Part shown: positions 42,434-52,100 of the stretch, piece by piece
Layout of the letters: the number at the start of each line of letters is the position of its first letter
Numbering within the stretch: position 1 is the first letter of the stretch
DNA from: Haematococcus lacustris
Taxonomy: Eukaryota; Chlorophyta; Chlorophyceae; Chlamydomonadales; Haematococcaceae
Direction: 5' to 3'
DNA: 64,000 bases
NCBI GenBank assembly: GCA_030144725.1
Contig: JASKMD010000006.1
Location: forward strand, 6,125,912 to 6,189,911
Translations under genes and position numbers: made by a program
Notes under the pieces: model-generated
Seen by the model: the letters and a program-made list of their open reading frames with translations, nothing else
Told to the model about the DNA's origin: nothing
Databases searched by the model: none

Positions 42434-42847
42434 GTACCTCCACTCCAACTGCTCACACACTCAGAATTTCAACACGCGCCAAGTGGCGTTGGAGTCGCAA
42501 GGACAATCCGAGGCGAACCCCATCAAAAAACTACCCCCCTAGGATGTCGAATATTCGCGCTAATTTGCCTGTGTGATGATGTGATCTTGGGGCTGGAGCT
42601 AGTCATGCTGGAGCGGTATGAATGGTTGCATGAGTAGTGGGGATACAACCACGAAGTCCGTGCAAGTTATCTGAATAGATTGGCCAAAGGCAACCGCGCA
42701 AGCTAAAAAAAAAGGGGCGAAAACAAAAAAGATTCCCCGATACAGTCGGTTGGGCTGTATCTTACAGCCCGGCCGGACTGTATCATACAGAAACGGAAGC
42801 TACAGAAACTGTATTTGTATCTCTATATCGCTGTATGCCCAGCCCTG
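42434..42847. other. right subterminal part of the hAT shell
   Basis: About 414 bases without a gene between the last palindrome unit and the hAT right end. The final 150 bases are rich in GTATC and GATACA motifs, with small inverted pairs such as gggctgtatcttacagccc. These resemble the motifs just inside the hAT left end. Confidence 0.5.
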
Positions 42848-42855
42848 ATCCAGCA
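42848..42855. repeat. right 8-bp target-site duplication of the hAT shell
   Basis: Copy of atccagca adjoining the terminal CCCTG of the hAT right end, paired with 11826-11833. Confidence 0.75.
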
Positions 42856-43149
42856 TCAAGACCCAACCACTTAAATCTAGCTGAGGTGCAGAAACACATC
42901 AATCCTGCTCAAATCCATTTCAGCTGCGCCTGCAGTGTCAGCGGCATCGTGACTATGCGCAAGGCGTGGGCTGCTCGGCGGGGGGTGGGCTGCATGCACA
43001 CACCGTCAAGCCGCTGCTGCCGCTGCTGCCGCTGCTGCCGCTGCTGCCGCTGCTGCCGCTGCTGCCGCTGCCGCTGCTGCTGCCGCTGCTGCTGCTGCTG
43101 CTGCTGCTGCCGCTGCTGCTGCAGCTGCTGCTGCTGCCGCTGCTGCTGC

Positions 43150-43226
<77 letters not shown>

Positions 43227-43779
43227 CTGTTGCACACATTCTCTTTGTAAGGGGTTCAGTATCTTCTCAGGTTGGGGTTGACTTGCTGTAGTGAGTGTCA
43301 ATGGGTTGCTGACCTGAGACGTTTATGGTGTAAGGCACGTGCCCGAGCCTCCTAACCCACCATCAGCCGCATGCAGGCAGCTCGGCCAGGCTTTGCCCCC
43401 ACCCCCTTGGTGGCCTTGCCTCGAACATACTTACCTGACCGGCGTGTCACCCTGATCACGAATGGGGTGCACGTATTGCAGCTGCTTGCAATGCACTCCG
43501 CTTGCGGCTGCAGTAGCAGTGGCTCTCATGGGTTACTGCACGGTTTCATTTTTGTTTGGGTGAGGAGCGTGCACTGCACCCCTCGCCACTGAAACATATG
43601 AAAGAGAATTGGAAACTTAAACGAATGAAAGAAACGTCAGAATAGGATCCTCGCACACGGCACCTGAACGAAAAGGAGGTTATGACCTTGACAAGCATGA
43701 TGTAACGTGCAGCCTCATAGAGGCGACGCTGGTGCGAGAATGTGCGTTCCTCTCTAGCCAGCCATACAGAAAAAGGGAC
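42856..43779. other. intergenic DNA, no gene recognised
   Basis: Host DNA between the hAT right flank and the LTR element. Apart from the CTG tract it shows no conserved coding signal. Frames crossing the tract encode poly-Leu, -Cys, -Gln or -Ala runs only. Confidence 0.4.
43014..43229. repeat. CTG/CCG trinucleotide tract
   Basis: About 215 bases of CTG and CCG triplets (gccgctgctgcc then longer CTG runs, with two ttctg interruptions). No support for translation. Confidence 0.9.
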
Positions 43780-43922
43780 TGTTAGAATATGAGTGTTTGT
43801 AGGCAGCCAGCCTCAGACCTTCGTTTGTGCAGGTAGAAACCTGACATGTGTGAAGGTTGAAGTTTGCTCTTAAACTTGCTCCTTAGCCCCTTCCTGTAAT
43901 GCAAGATCTGTGATTCCTAACA
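43780..43922 (+). repeat. 5' LTR
   Basis: 143 bases with inverted tips TGTTAG/CTAACA. A TGTAA poly(A) signal lies at 43895-43899. Confidence 0.92.
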
Positions 43923-43985
43923 GGTTATGGGCCCTCATAGCTGTTGTGCTAGGGAGCAGGGATAGACCAGTGCGCATTCGGAGCC

Positions 43986-44834
43986 ATGGCCGCGGAGGGT
44001 CAGCGCTCAGTTATAGTACCCTTGTTGACAGAAGCCAACTCAGAGGAGTGGTTCGTGCGACAACAAGCTTACTTAGTGGTTCATGATTTATGGGACGTCG
44101 TTGAGGACGGCGTAGAGACTGTCTCCGAGGAAGGGAGCAGCACCGTTACTGACGCCAGTGCCAAGGCGAGAAAGGACGCAAAAGCCAAGGCGATCATTTC
44201 GCTAGCTTTGTCCACGCAGTTTCTGCAACTCGCGAAGGAGAGCAGGACTGCTGGGGAGCTGTGGAAGCGCTTGCTTGAGCTGTTCAAGCGCTCTGCAGCA
44301 GCAAGTCGGATTCAGCTAGTGATGGAGATGGCTGATCTCAGCAAGGAGCCAACCGAGTCGATGCTGCAGTACGTGGGCCGTGCGGAGGCCCTGGCCGGCA
44401 AGATTGAGCTAACGGGGAAGCCTTTTCCAGATGTGCTGTCCTTCGTGCTCAAAGGGCTGTCACCTGAGTACAGGCATGTGGTCACGCAGATTAAGTTCAT
44501 GGAGGAGCCCACTCTGCAGAAAGTGATGCCTCATCTGCTCACCTGTGAGGTGGAGATAGATAAGGGGGGTGGTCAAGGGTGGTTAAATGGGAGTGTGATG
44601 TCCATGCACCCTGGGCACGGAGGCCGCAGTGGCAAGGGAGTCACTAGTGGCGGTGCTGGCAGTGGAGGTGGCATTGCAGGTGGTGGCTTTGGGCGTGCCA
44701 AATTCTGCTGGACTTGCGGGGAGGAAGGGCACCTGGCAAAGGACTGCCCCAAGCGCAAGGGGCGGGAGGGAGGTGCGGTGTCGAGCAGCCAGGAGTCTAT
44801 TGTGTCTGCCAAATTCTCCAATGCCCTTCTGTAG
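43986..44834 (+). CDS. Copia-type Gag polyprotein with zinc knuckle
   Basis: A 282-residue intact frame from ATG 43986, 63 bases after the 5' LTR. The first ~190 residues match the UBN2/retrotran-gag layout of Copia elements (an SEEWFVRQQAYLVVHDLWDVV-like start, AKAIISLAL, ELWKRLLELF, a Leu-rich stretch ending LKGLSPEYR). Near the C terminus is one CCHC zinc knuckle (CWTCGEEGHLAKDC), which binds the RNA genome. A Gly-rich linker precedes the knuckle and a basic KRKGR follows it. A stop codon follows with no downstream pol frame. The product should form particles that package its own RNA. Confidence 0.9.
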   Translation: MAAEGQRSVIVPLLTEANSEEWFVRQQAYLVVHDLWDVVEDGVETVSEEGSSTVTDASAKARKDAKAKAIISLALSTQFLQLAKESRTAGELWKRLLELFKRSAAASRIQLVMEMADLSKEPTESMLQYVGRAEALAGKIELTGKPFPDVLSFVLKGLSPEYRHVVTQIKFMEEPTLQKVMPHLLTCEVEIDKGGGQGWLNGSVMSMHPGHGGRSGKGVTSGGAGSGGGIAGGGFGRAKFCWTCGEEGHLAKDCPKRKGREGGAVSSSQESIVSAKFSNALL

Positions 44835-44851
44835 CTGTAGTGTGCAGCAGG

Positions 44852-45088
44852 GCTGTGGGAGTATGTTGCCCCCGAGACAGCTCTGTGAGGGCTGTGGGTA
44901 CAGTGTGGTAGCGCTGTGGGAGTATGTTACCCTGAAACAGCTCTGTGAGGGCTGTGGGTACAGTGTGGTAGCGCTGTGGAGTATGTTACCCTGAAACAGC
45001 TCTGTGAGGGCTGTGGGTACAGTGTGTTAGTGCTGTGGAAGGTTGCTGACCCTGAGACAGCTCTGTGAGGGCTGTGAGTGTGGTGTTG
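44852..45088 (+). repeat. four ~60-bp tandem repeats after gag
   Basis: Units of about 60 bases (gctgtgggagtatgtt ... acagctctgtgagggctgtg) sit between the Gag stop and the 3' LTR. They do not encode anything recognisable. They may be a packaging or stability element, or filler where pol was lost. Confidence 0.8.
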
Positions 45089-45258
45089 CAGCTCTGTGGG
45101 AGCAGTGTGTGAGCTGAGTGAAAGCTGTGGCAGCTCTGTGGGAGCTAAGTAGGAGCTTTGCAAGAGACCTGTGTTAACTGTGGTCTTGGTTTCAAGTGTT
45201 GACTTTTATGAGTCTGGCAGGCTAAGGTGTAGAAGTCTGAAGTCTGTCTGTGTGGGAG

Positions 45259-45401
45259 TGTTAGAATATGAGTGTTTGTAGGCAGCCAGCCTCAGACCTT
45301 CGTTTGTGCAGGTAGAAACCTGACATGTGTGAAGGTTGAAGTTTGCTCTTAAACTTGCTCCTTAGCCCCTTCCTGTAATGCAAGATCTGTGATTCCTAAC
45401 A
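45259..45401 (+). repeat. 3' LTR
   Basis: Identical to the 5' LTR by eye, followed by target copy gggac. The TGTAA at 45374-45378 would end the transcript. Confidence 0.92.
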
Positions 45402-45478
45402 GGGACCCCCTTGCACAAACCGGCTTGTTGTGAGCCGACCACTGTGACGTATAGTATAATGTCGGAGGCCAAGCTGTT

Positions 45479-45585
45479 ACGGGAAAATAACGACCAAGAC
45501 CTCGTCGAAAGTTGCAGTAAACGACGAGGCGTAGCCGAGTCGTTTACGCAGCTTGAGACGAGGCCGAGGTTGTTATTTGAACGTG
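45479..45585. repeat. fold-back hairpin
   Basis: Nested inverted pairs: aaataacgacc (45485) with ggttgttattt (45568), acctcgtc with gacgaggc, and gtaaacgac (45517-45525) with gtcgtttac (45539-45547). It looks like a small fold-back element or a DNA hairpin. Confidence 0.65.
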
Positions 45586-45615
45586 AACAGCGCGGGCCGA
45601 GACATTATACAGTAT

Positions 45616-46022
45616 CCCTTTACATTACGGGTTGGTTCCGGGCTAGTACATCTACACGATAAGCGAGCAGCATCGAAGCGTATGCGACGCTCAGCTTTGT
45701 CGACGGCCCCTGCGCTTTTTCAGGAAAAATAGCGGTTACGCAGCGGTTACAGTAAAACTTCAGCACTTTTTCAGTAAAAACAGCGGTTAAGCAGCAGTTA
45801 CAGTAAATGTTCTGCACTTTTCCAGTAAAAACAGCGGTTACACAGCGGTTACAGTAAAACTCCGCGAAAGCCACGCTGTCTCCGGCATCCTACAGCCACG
45901 CACACAGCCTGCTCACCGATATGGCGAGCAGCGCAACCTCTTTGGGGCGCGAGGTCGAAGAGGTCTCGGAGCTGTTTTTTACGGGAAAATAAAAATTCTT
46001 ACTTTCCCCGTAATGTAAAGGG
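45616..46022. mobile_element. MITE with 16-bp terminal inverted repeats
   Basis: 407 bases bounded by the perfect inverted repeats CCCTTTACATTACGGG and CCCGTAATGTAAAGGG. Both ends are flanked by AT, which may be a 2-base target duplication. It has no coding capacity and contains its own internal 51-bp repeats. Confidence 0.75.
45731..45861. repeat. ~51-bp tandem repeats inside the MITE
   Basis: Two full units and one partial of agcggttacgcagcggttac-like sequence followed by agtaaaac and a T-rich spacer. The paired gcggtta motifs suggest a binding site or a replication-slippage product. Confidence 0.8.
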
Positions 46023-46156
46023 ATTTTCCAAAGTTTGCCGTGTCGACTTTGTTCCTAACTCAACGACACGACACAGAAGAAAGCACGTCATTTCATTGGG
46101 TAGACCTGTGGGAACATACTTCGGCGTAACCTAACTTTGCCTTGCAGTGCTGACTA

Positions 46157-46345
46157 GCCCAACCGGACCACCCCCAGGCAATCCCACCCAATCCCACCCC
46201 CTCCCACCCCCTCCCTCCCCCTCCCAGCCCCAGCCCCGCCCTCCCACCCCCAGCCCCATCCCTCCCACCCCCTCCCATCCCCTCCCAGCCCCTCCCAGCA
46301 CCAGCCCCGCCCTCCCACCCCCTCCCAGCCCCTCCCAGCCCCAGC
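46157..46345. repeat. C-rich minisatellite (cccctccca)n
   Basis: Imperfect units of tcccaccccc and ctcccagccc. Strong strand asymmetry of C over G; no coding support. Confidence 0.85.
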
Positions 46346-49104
46346 CTAGAAGCATAGCTGCGCAAGTGCATCCCCTATGGTTCGCAGCCGGCGGCGTGCT
46401 ATACGTAGCACAAGTGAAATCACTTGGGGCTGCTTATCTACAGCAAGGAAGGCTGAGGCTATCGCTAAGGAGGTGCAGGCCGAGAATGAGTCACAGAGGT
46501 CAAGCCCACCCCTCTTGCTGCCCCCCCTTGGCAGCACCTAGCAGCTGGTGCTGCCCCTGGGCTGCCCACCCCTCCTACTGCCCCCCCGTGGCAGCGGCTG
46601 GCAGCTGGTGCTGGTGCATCCCCTGACCTGCTCACCCCTCCAGCTGCGCAGCAGGGGGTCAGGGCGGAGCTGGACACAAGCTCGACACGCAAGTGGAGGG
46701 CGGGCGTGAGGGATCGGACCCAACATGTCGAGAAAGGTAATGTAGCAATGGCCTACACACCTTGTGTGGCCTTACAGAGTGGCCAGGTAGTAGGTTCTAC
46801 TCACGCAGCGGTCAAGCAATGCAGCAGCCTTGTTTACTTCCGAGCATGGGTGGAGGGACGTCGTTACATCGGTTTGGCGTGCCATGTGAATCGTTTTGAC
46901 TACGGCGACTGGTCCTCACTGTGTGCACTCCAGCTGCTTTAATTGCTGCCGCTGCTGCTGCCTGGGTAACCCCTCCTCACTAGAGTCATACGCATAGCTG
47001 CCGTGGGGGCGCGGGGACTCCTCTGTGGCTACAGTAGCTGAGGGTATGGTGGGAGAGAGAGTCACAAGACAGGTAAATGCATCACAACCGTGGTCTCTTA
47101 GTCATCATCGTCATTACATTGTCATTACACTGTCATATTGTGTCAGAATTTCCCATAGTAATCACCAAAAACACATCGTCGCACTGGCAAACCTACTGCT
47201 TCACATTATGCCTGTCCACGATACTAGTGCAACTCGCTAACCTTCCTTGGCATCTATCCTACCTCTACACTCTGTTCTACTTGCTGCTTACATGCCATCC
47301 TGCACCACCCTGCGGTGCGGCCGCCGCACCTGCCACAGCAGTCAAGCGTAGACAACACAGCCCCGCTTGCATAGATGCCATGCTGTCATCACTGGGGCTA
47401 TCGTGTCAACCACACTTGCAGTGGCAGTGGCTGCGTGAGCCCAACAACAGGGCGACAAGCCGAGGCTGGCATGGCATGTTAGGGCACACTGCTGCCACCA
47501 CCACACACAACAGCGGAAGAGATGGTGCGCATCTGACTGCCATTTTGCTGCCTTGACAAGTGTCCTGATGGACGCTTGAATAGTCCCTTGCTAGAGTTCT
47601 GCCTCTGGGGTCATTTAGGCATCATCGCCTGACCTGACTAAAGGCGGCAAGTCAGGGGAGCTTGCTCTCCTTTGAGCTGGGCTGAGGATGAAGGTGCTTG
47701 CATCCCTCCCTGCAATGAGCCTGAGGTTCATCTCTGCCTATCACCTACCAGCCCATCCACGTCTTCATCCCTGCTGGCGTGTCCTGCCCTCCGACCCCCC
47801 TGGCTGCCCAACCCCACCGCCCCCGCTTGACCCTAAGCTGCGGCCCAACCGCCAGGAGCTGCCGCCCTCAAACCGATCACCCTGGGGCACCAGGCGGCTG
47901 CTCATCCTCCAGCTGCTGTCGCTGCCCGGTGCACAGCCGTCCGCATGTCCTCCCTCAGGGCTGGTGAGCTGGCGTGCCAGATGTTGTGGGGGGGACAGAA
48001 GCAGGGAGAGGGGGTCGCCTGGGTGCCGCCGCCGCTTTGCATGCTCCTTTTCTTTCAATACCTGGCCATGCAGCAACCATATGGGCAGAAGGGCAATGCC
48101 ATGTTGGCACCAGGCTGGCAAAGTAGCGATGTAAACTGACAACAGCAACCAACATGCATGGGACATGAGCAGTATGAAGCACCTCAGGGTCAGTGTGTCT
48201 GTGTGCACACTGTGTGTCTGTGTGCACACAAAAACACCTCAGGGGCAGTGTGTCTGTGTGCACTCTGTGTGTCTGTGTGCACACAAAAACACCAGGGAGG
48301 CGTAGGGCCAGCAAAGCAAGGGTTGTGTGGTGCCCGCATGCAGCAGCAGTCTCATGTTTTGAGGCAGGGCTTGTCTGGACCTGGCGGTGGCTGGGCTGAT
48401 CCATTGACCTGGGTGGCACTGGCGGGCCAGGCTATGGCCAGTTGTTTGCTTGCTGCACAACAGGCCCTGGCAGATTCAGCAGCCTGTGCTCATTTGCGGT
48501 GATGCATATGCCTCAAATGCAGCATGGCGGTGTGGGCTCATCCTCATCAACATTACCAGCACAAACAAAACTCACTCAACAAGGAACGACATGTTTGCCT
48601 GTGGGTAATCTCACTCAGCTACTCCAATCAAGTTGAAGCATCCTCGGTCGCACCCTTGATGACTACAAACCCCACAGCCTGTCACTGTCCTGTCATCAAC
48701 ATTACAGCTGCCGGTCGCCGTCCAACCGGTTACCTGGGTCGCCGTCCAACCGGTTCCAGCATGGCAGCATGGCGGTGTGGCATGGCGGTGTGGCAACTAT
48801 AAACACTCACTCATTCAACACTCACTCAGGTAAGCATCACCAGCATCGTGCATTAACATTACATTAATCAACATTACCAGCACATGGCATTGCCCTGTCA
48901 GCGTTGCTGCAACACACTACAGCCTGATGCACATGATACACACACTGCAGCACACATACGTACAGTGAGGTGTGGTGCTTGTCTCCTGACCACATGCAAT
49001 GAGGACGCAGCACAAGGACGCAGCTAGGCCATGCAGCTGTCAGCCCTTTAGCTCTGGTTGTCCTAAGGGCACTGCACCAGAGCGCAAGGGAGCATCAGCT
49101 GCTG
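46346..49104. other. region with no supported gene
   Basis: Open frames of 60-160 codons exist on both strands (for example 46706-46942 and 47688-48134) but carry no domain, consistent splice pattern or conserved motif that I can see. The left end is C-rich repeat. The right end may hold the 3' UTR of the channel gene, or further exons of it. Confidence 0.4.
48186..48296. repeat. two-unit ~54-bp GT-rich repeat
   Basis: Two near-identical units (cctcaggg(t/g)cagtgtgtctgt ... gtgcacacaaaaacacc), each with internal gtgtgtctgtgtgcac duplications. Confidence 0.8.
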
Positions 49105-52100
49105 CTAAGCCCTGCAGCTTCCCAGCTCAAAGCAGCAGCCCAGAGCCGTGCCTGTGTGCCGCACCTCAATCTTGCGCCGCAGCAGCTTGACGAACACTTT
49201 GAGAGTGATCACTGTCTTCAGCAGGTCCACGAAGTTGTTGCTCTGCAGGTCAGTGCCACCCCGCCTGATGCCTAAGAGGTCAGCCGTGGTCAGGAAGCAG
49301 GGAGGAGGTGCAGCATGGGATCAGGCATGCCAGACTACAAGGGTGTGTGACACACTTTGTGCTGGGTGTGATCACAGCGGCAGAGCACCTAGCAGGAAGT
49401 CCCGAACCCCTAGAGTGAGAGTGAGAGTGAGAGGGAGAGTGAGAGTAAAGCATTCTATGGGAAGTTACTCAGGAACTGCTGAACCCCTTGAGGGCGGGGG
49501 CGAGGGGTAGCCAAGCAGCCATACAGCTGACAGCCACAGCGTTGTTGGCCAACCTACCAGTACAAGCGTATCAGACTAGCCAAGACAAGGCTGAGCCATG
49601 GGCGGTGTGTTTTTGACCACAACTGAGGAGAGCAGGTCGGGTGCTGTCCCACCTTGAGCAGCCCCTCGCTCTGCGCCTCGCCCACAAAGTTGTCCATAAT
49701 CACCGCAATCACCAGGTTCAGCATGATGAACAGCACGGTGATGACGAAGGAGGGGAAGAACAGGCCAGCAGCCACGGAGAGGGGTGAGGCCATGTCACAT
49801 TGGTAGCTCTGCAGCCAGGTGGATAACACAGCTGGTCAGCGACCTGGAGCCTTGTGGCCCAGGCGGCAGTGCAGGCTGTTGGCCTAGCAGGCAAGGGGTG
49901 GTATAGGTTATGCCAGGACCGCTAGGCCTGGCAAGCCCGCACCGAGTGAGCCTTGATGCGGGGGTGGGGTGTCATTACCATCGTCATTGCGACATGTGAG
50001 CTACAGCTACCGCCGTGACACAGGGTGACAGGTTCAGCCAGGTGGATAGTACTGTGGCTGGGCTCAAGCTGGCCGTGCAACAGTGGGCCTCAACGCGGCT
50101 CTTGCTACTATCCTGGTCTATTGGATACACTATCAGACAACTTAGAATGAGCTGGTTAGCAGATAGGAAGTCATTCCTGCATGTTGGGGGGTGTTGGTCA
50201 AGGCTGTGCGTATGGCTAGGGCTGAGGCCTTGACACCGGGGCTGGACAGCCTACCTGGTCACAACACCTTTCACAGCTTGTTATCATGCACACACCACAC
50301 CTACCCACCCTGCCTGGTGAGCAGGGTCAAGGACTTGAACCTACTCAGCCAGGGTTGAACAACACAGGGTGGCTTGCGGCGTTGTTGCATGGTGTTAAAA
50401 CAAGCCTTGAGAAGGGATGCAAGAAGTTAGTGCTATGTTCATCAGCCTGACCTGGTCGTTGCAATCGAAGCCAACACGCATCACGTCTTGCCAGCCGTCC
50501 GCAGTGAAGACACGGAACAGGGTGAGCAGTGAGGTGCCAAAGTTCTGCAGCAACCCAGGAGCAACGAGGTCAGCTCGCGATGAAGGCAGGGTGCAGCGAG
50601 TTCAGCTGAGTATGGGAGCAGGCTATGGTCACCTGGGGAGCCAGTCAGGGCTTTGCATGCGCCCAGAAGCGTGCCTTGAATGCATGTATCCCCATGTGCA
50701 TGCATGCATGCACATGGGTTCTTTCTCATGGCTGTGTCTAAAAGTAGGTATGGGTTGGCCTCTAGCATTGGTCGGGGCCGGGCCTTACACCACATTTGAT
50801 GACACAGACCACTGACAGGGATGGAGGTACAGGAGGTGCTATCAGCAGGCATATGTGTACAGGATGACCGGCGGGAAGAGCACATCATGGATAAGTTGTA
50901 GATGGGATGATATGTGTATGGCCGCAGAAACGAGGACGAGTCTATTAGATTTGCATGATGAGCAAGTCACTACAGCCTTCTGACATGCATGCATGCAAGC
51001 AGATAGTCCCTTCAGACCAGCAGGCACCAGGTTGTCCGGCTGCTGCCTCACATCAAAGTTGGCATGCAGCTCGCCATCGTAGCGGTCGCTAGCACCAAAG
51101 ATGTTCATTCCCAGCACAGCGTACATGAACCTGCACGCATCATGGTTTCAAATGCACCATGGGAGCCACAACTGCAGCAACCACACTTGGCCCCTACATG
51201 ACCTTAGGTTTGCTGGGGTCCACACAACCTCAGCAAGAACTGATGTTAAGGCGTATTGAATTGTGGACGTCCATGCAGTGCCTGTAGCAACCCCATGCGA
51301 GGCTGTGCCGCTGAGGGGTGAAGTTCCCGGTCGATGGCCTCACCAGGGTGTTCAGTCTAACCATGGCCAATGGGTGTAAGAGCCAGTGAGGCCTTGTCAA
51401 GTCCATGCAATCCCATGCAAGTGGTGCGGCTTCACGGCAAGGGTGTGGCGCTCAGTCCAGTACCCCGCCGGGCATTCACAGCCCAACAAACCTCTAAGGG
51501 TTTGAGTCTTTGACCCACATGAGCAGGAACAGCAGCGAGCCCACATTGGCGATGGCGGGCGAGGAGGAGATCAGTGTGTTGAACAGGGTGCGCAGACCCT
51601 TGGCCTTGTTGATGAGCTTGAAGGCTCGCGCAACCCTGGCAAGGGCGGGGGTGGAGCAGACAGAGGGCAGAGATGGGGATAGGGGCGTAGTGGTGATGCA
51701 CGTGTTTACTGGCCATGTGCTGTGACATGAACCTTACTGACCTTCGTTTAGCGGCGCAGCGGTGACGCACATGTTTGCTGGCCATTGCTGCTGGCCATTG
51801 CTGCTGGCCGCGATATACACTAGAGCTTGCTGGCCTACATTTCAGAGCATTCCAAAGCTCCGCAGGACCATGACACCAACACCAACACCTTGTCTTTTTT
51901 GCCCATAGCTTGAGGCCGGAGCTGAGTCCGCCCACGCTGAGGTAAGGCTTACAACAACTTACTATGTCTGTGCTCTAGATGCTTGTCGTGTCTGTTGCTC
52001 CTTGCGCCTAACCCTGCCTGCGCTGCGTGCCCATAGTGTCCCAAACACACCGTACCGTGCACTCACCAATGCCCAACACCTGTGCCACGCACACGGAACA

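Larger units (their letters stand above)
11834..42847 (+). mobile_element. hAT-family DNA transposon shell, split by a large insertion
   Basis: The left end begins CAGGCTTGGCCCGATACA at 11834. The right end finishes ...TGTATGCCCAGCCCTG at 42847, so read inward it starts CAGGGCTGGGCATACA. The ends match at 8 of the first 11 positions, and both are followed by GTATC-rich subterminal motifs (for example CTGTATCGG). The flanks carry the same 8 bases, atccagca, which is the duplication length of hAT elements. The hAT transposase starts 116 bases inside the left end. If the inner element (about 15694-42433) and the two retroposon copies are removed, about 2.8 kb remains, a normal hAT size. The alternative is that all 31 kb moved as one hAT unit. 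Confidence 0.75.
43780..45401 (+). mobile_element. non-autonomous LTR retrotransposon (TR-GAG type)
   Basis: Two 143-base LTRs (43780-43922 and 45259-45401), identical as far as I can read, begin TGTTAG and end CTAACA. The flanks are the 5-base duplication gggac (43775-43779 and 45402-45406). The 1.3-kb interior encodes only a Copia-type Gag, with no protease, integrase or reverse transcriptase. It must be moved by enzymes of another element. Identical LTRs mean a recent insertion. Confidence 0.92.

Noticed and set aside
42434..42847. Clear target duplication for the inner giant element
   Set aside because: I compared sequence left of 15694 and right of 42433. The only weak signal is an inverted GTTGAAA...TTC...GTTGG similarity; no 2-, 3- or 8-base duplication was convincing.
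42835..43301. Poly-Leu, -Cys, -Ser, -Gln and -Ala frames over the CTG tract
   Set aside because: All frames are open because of the triplet repeat; none has a conserved flank.
46346..48150. Possible genes with 80-160 codon frames
   Set aside because: No domain, codon or splice evidence; composition follows local C-rich repeats.
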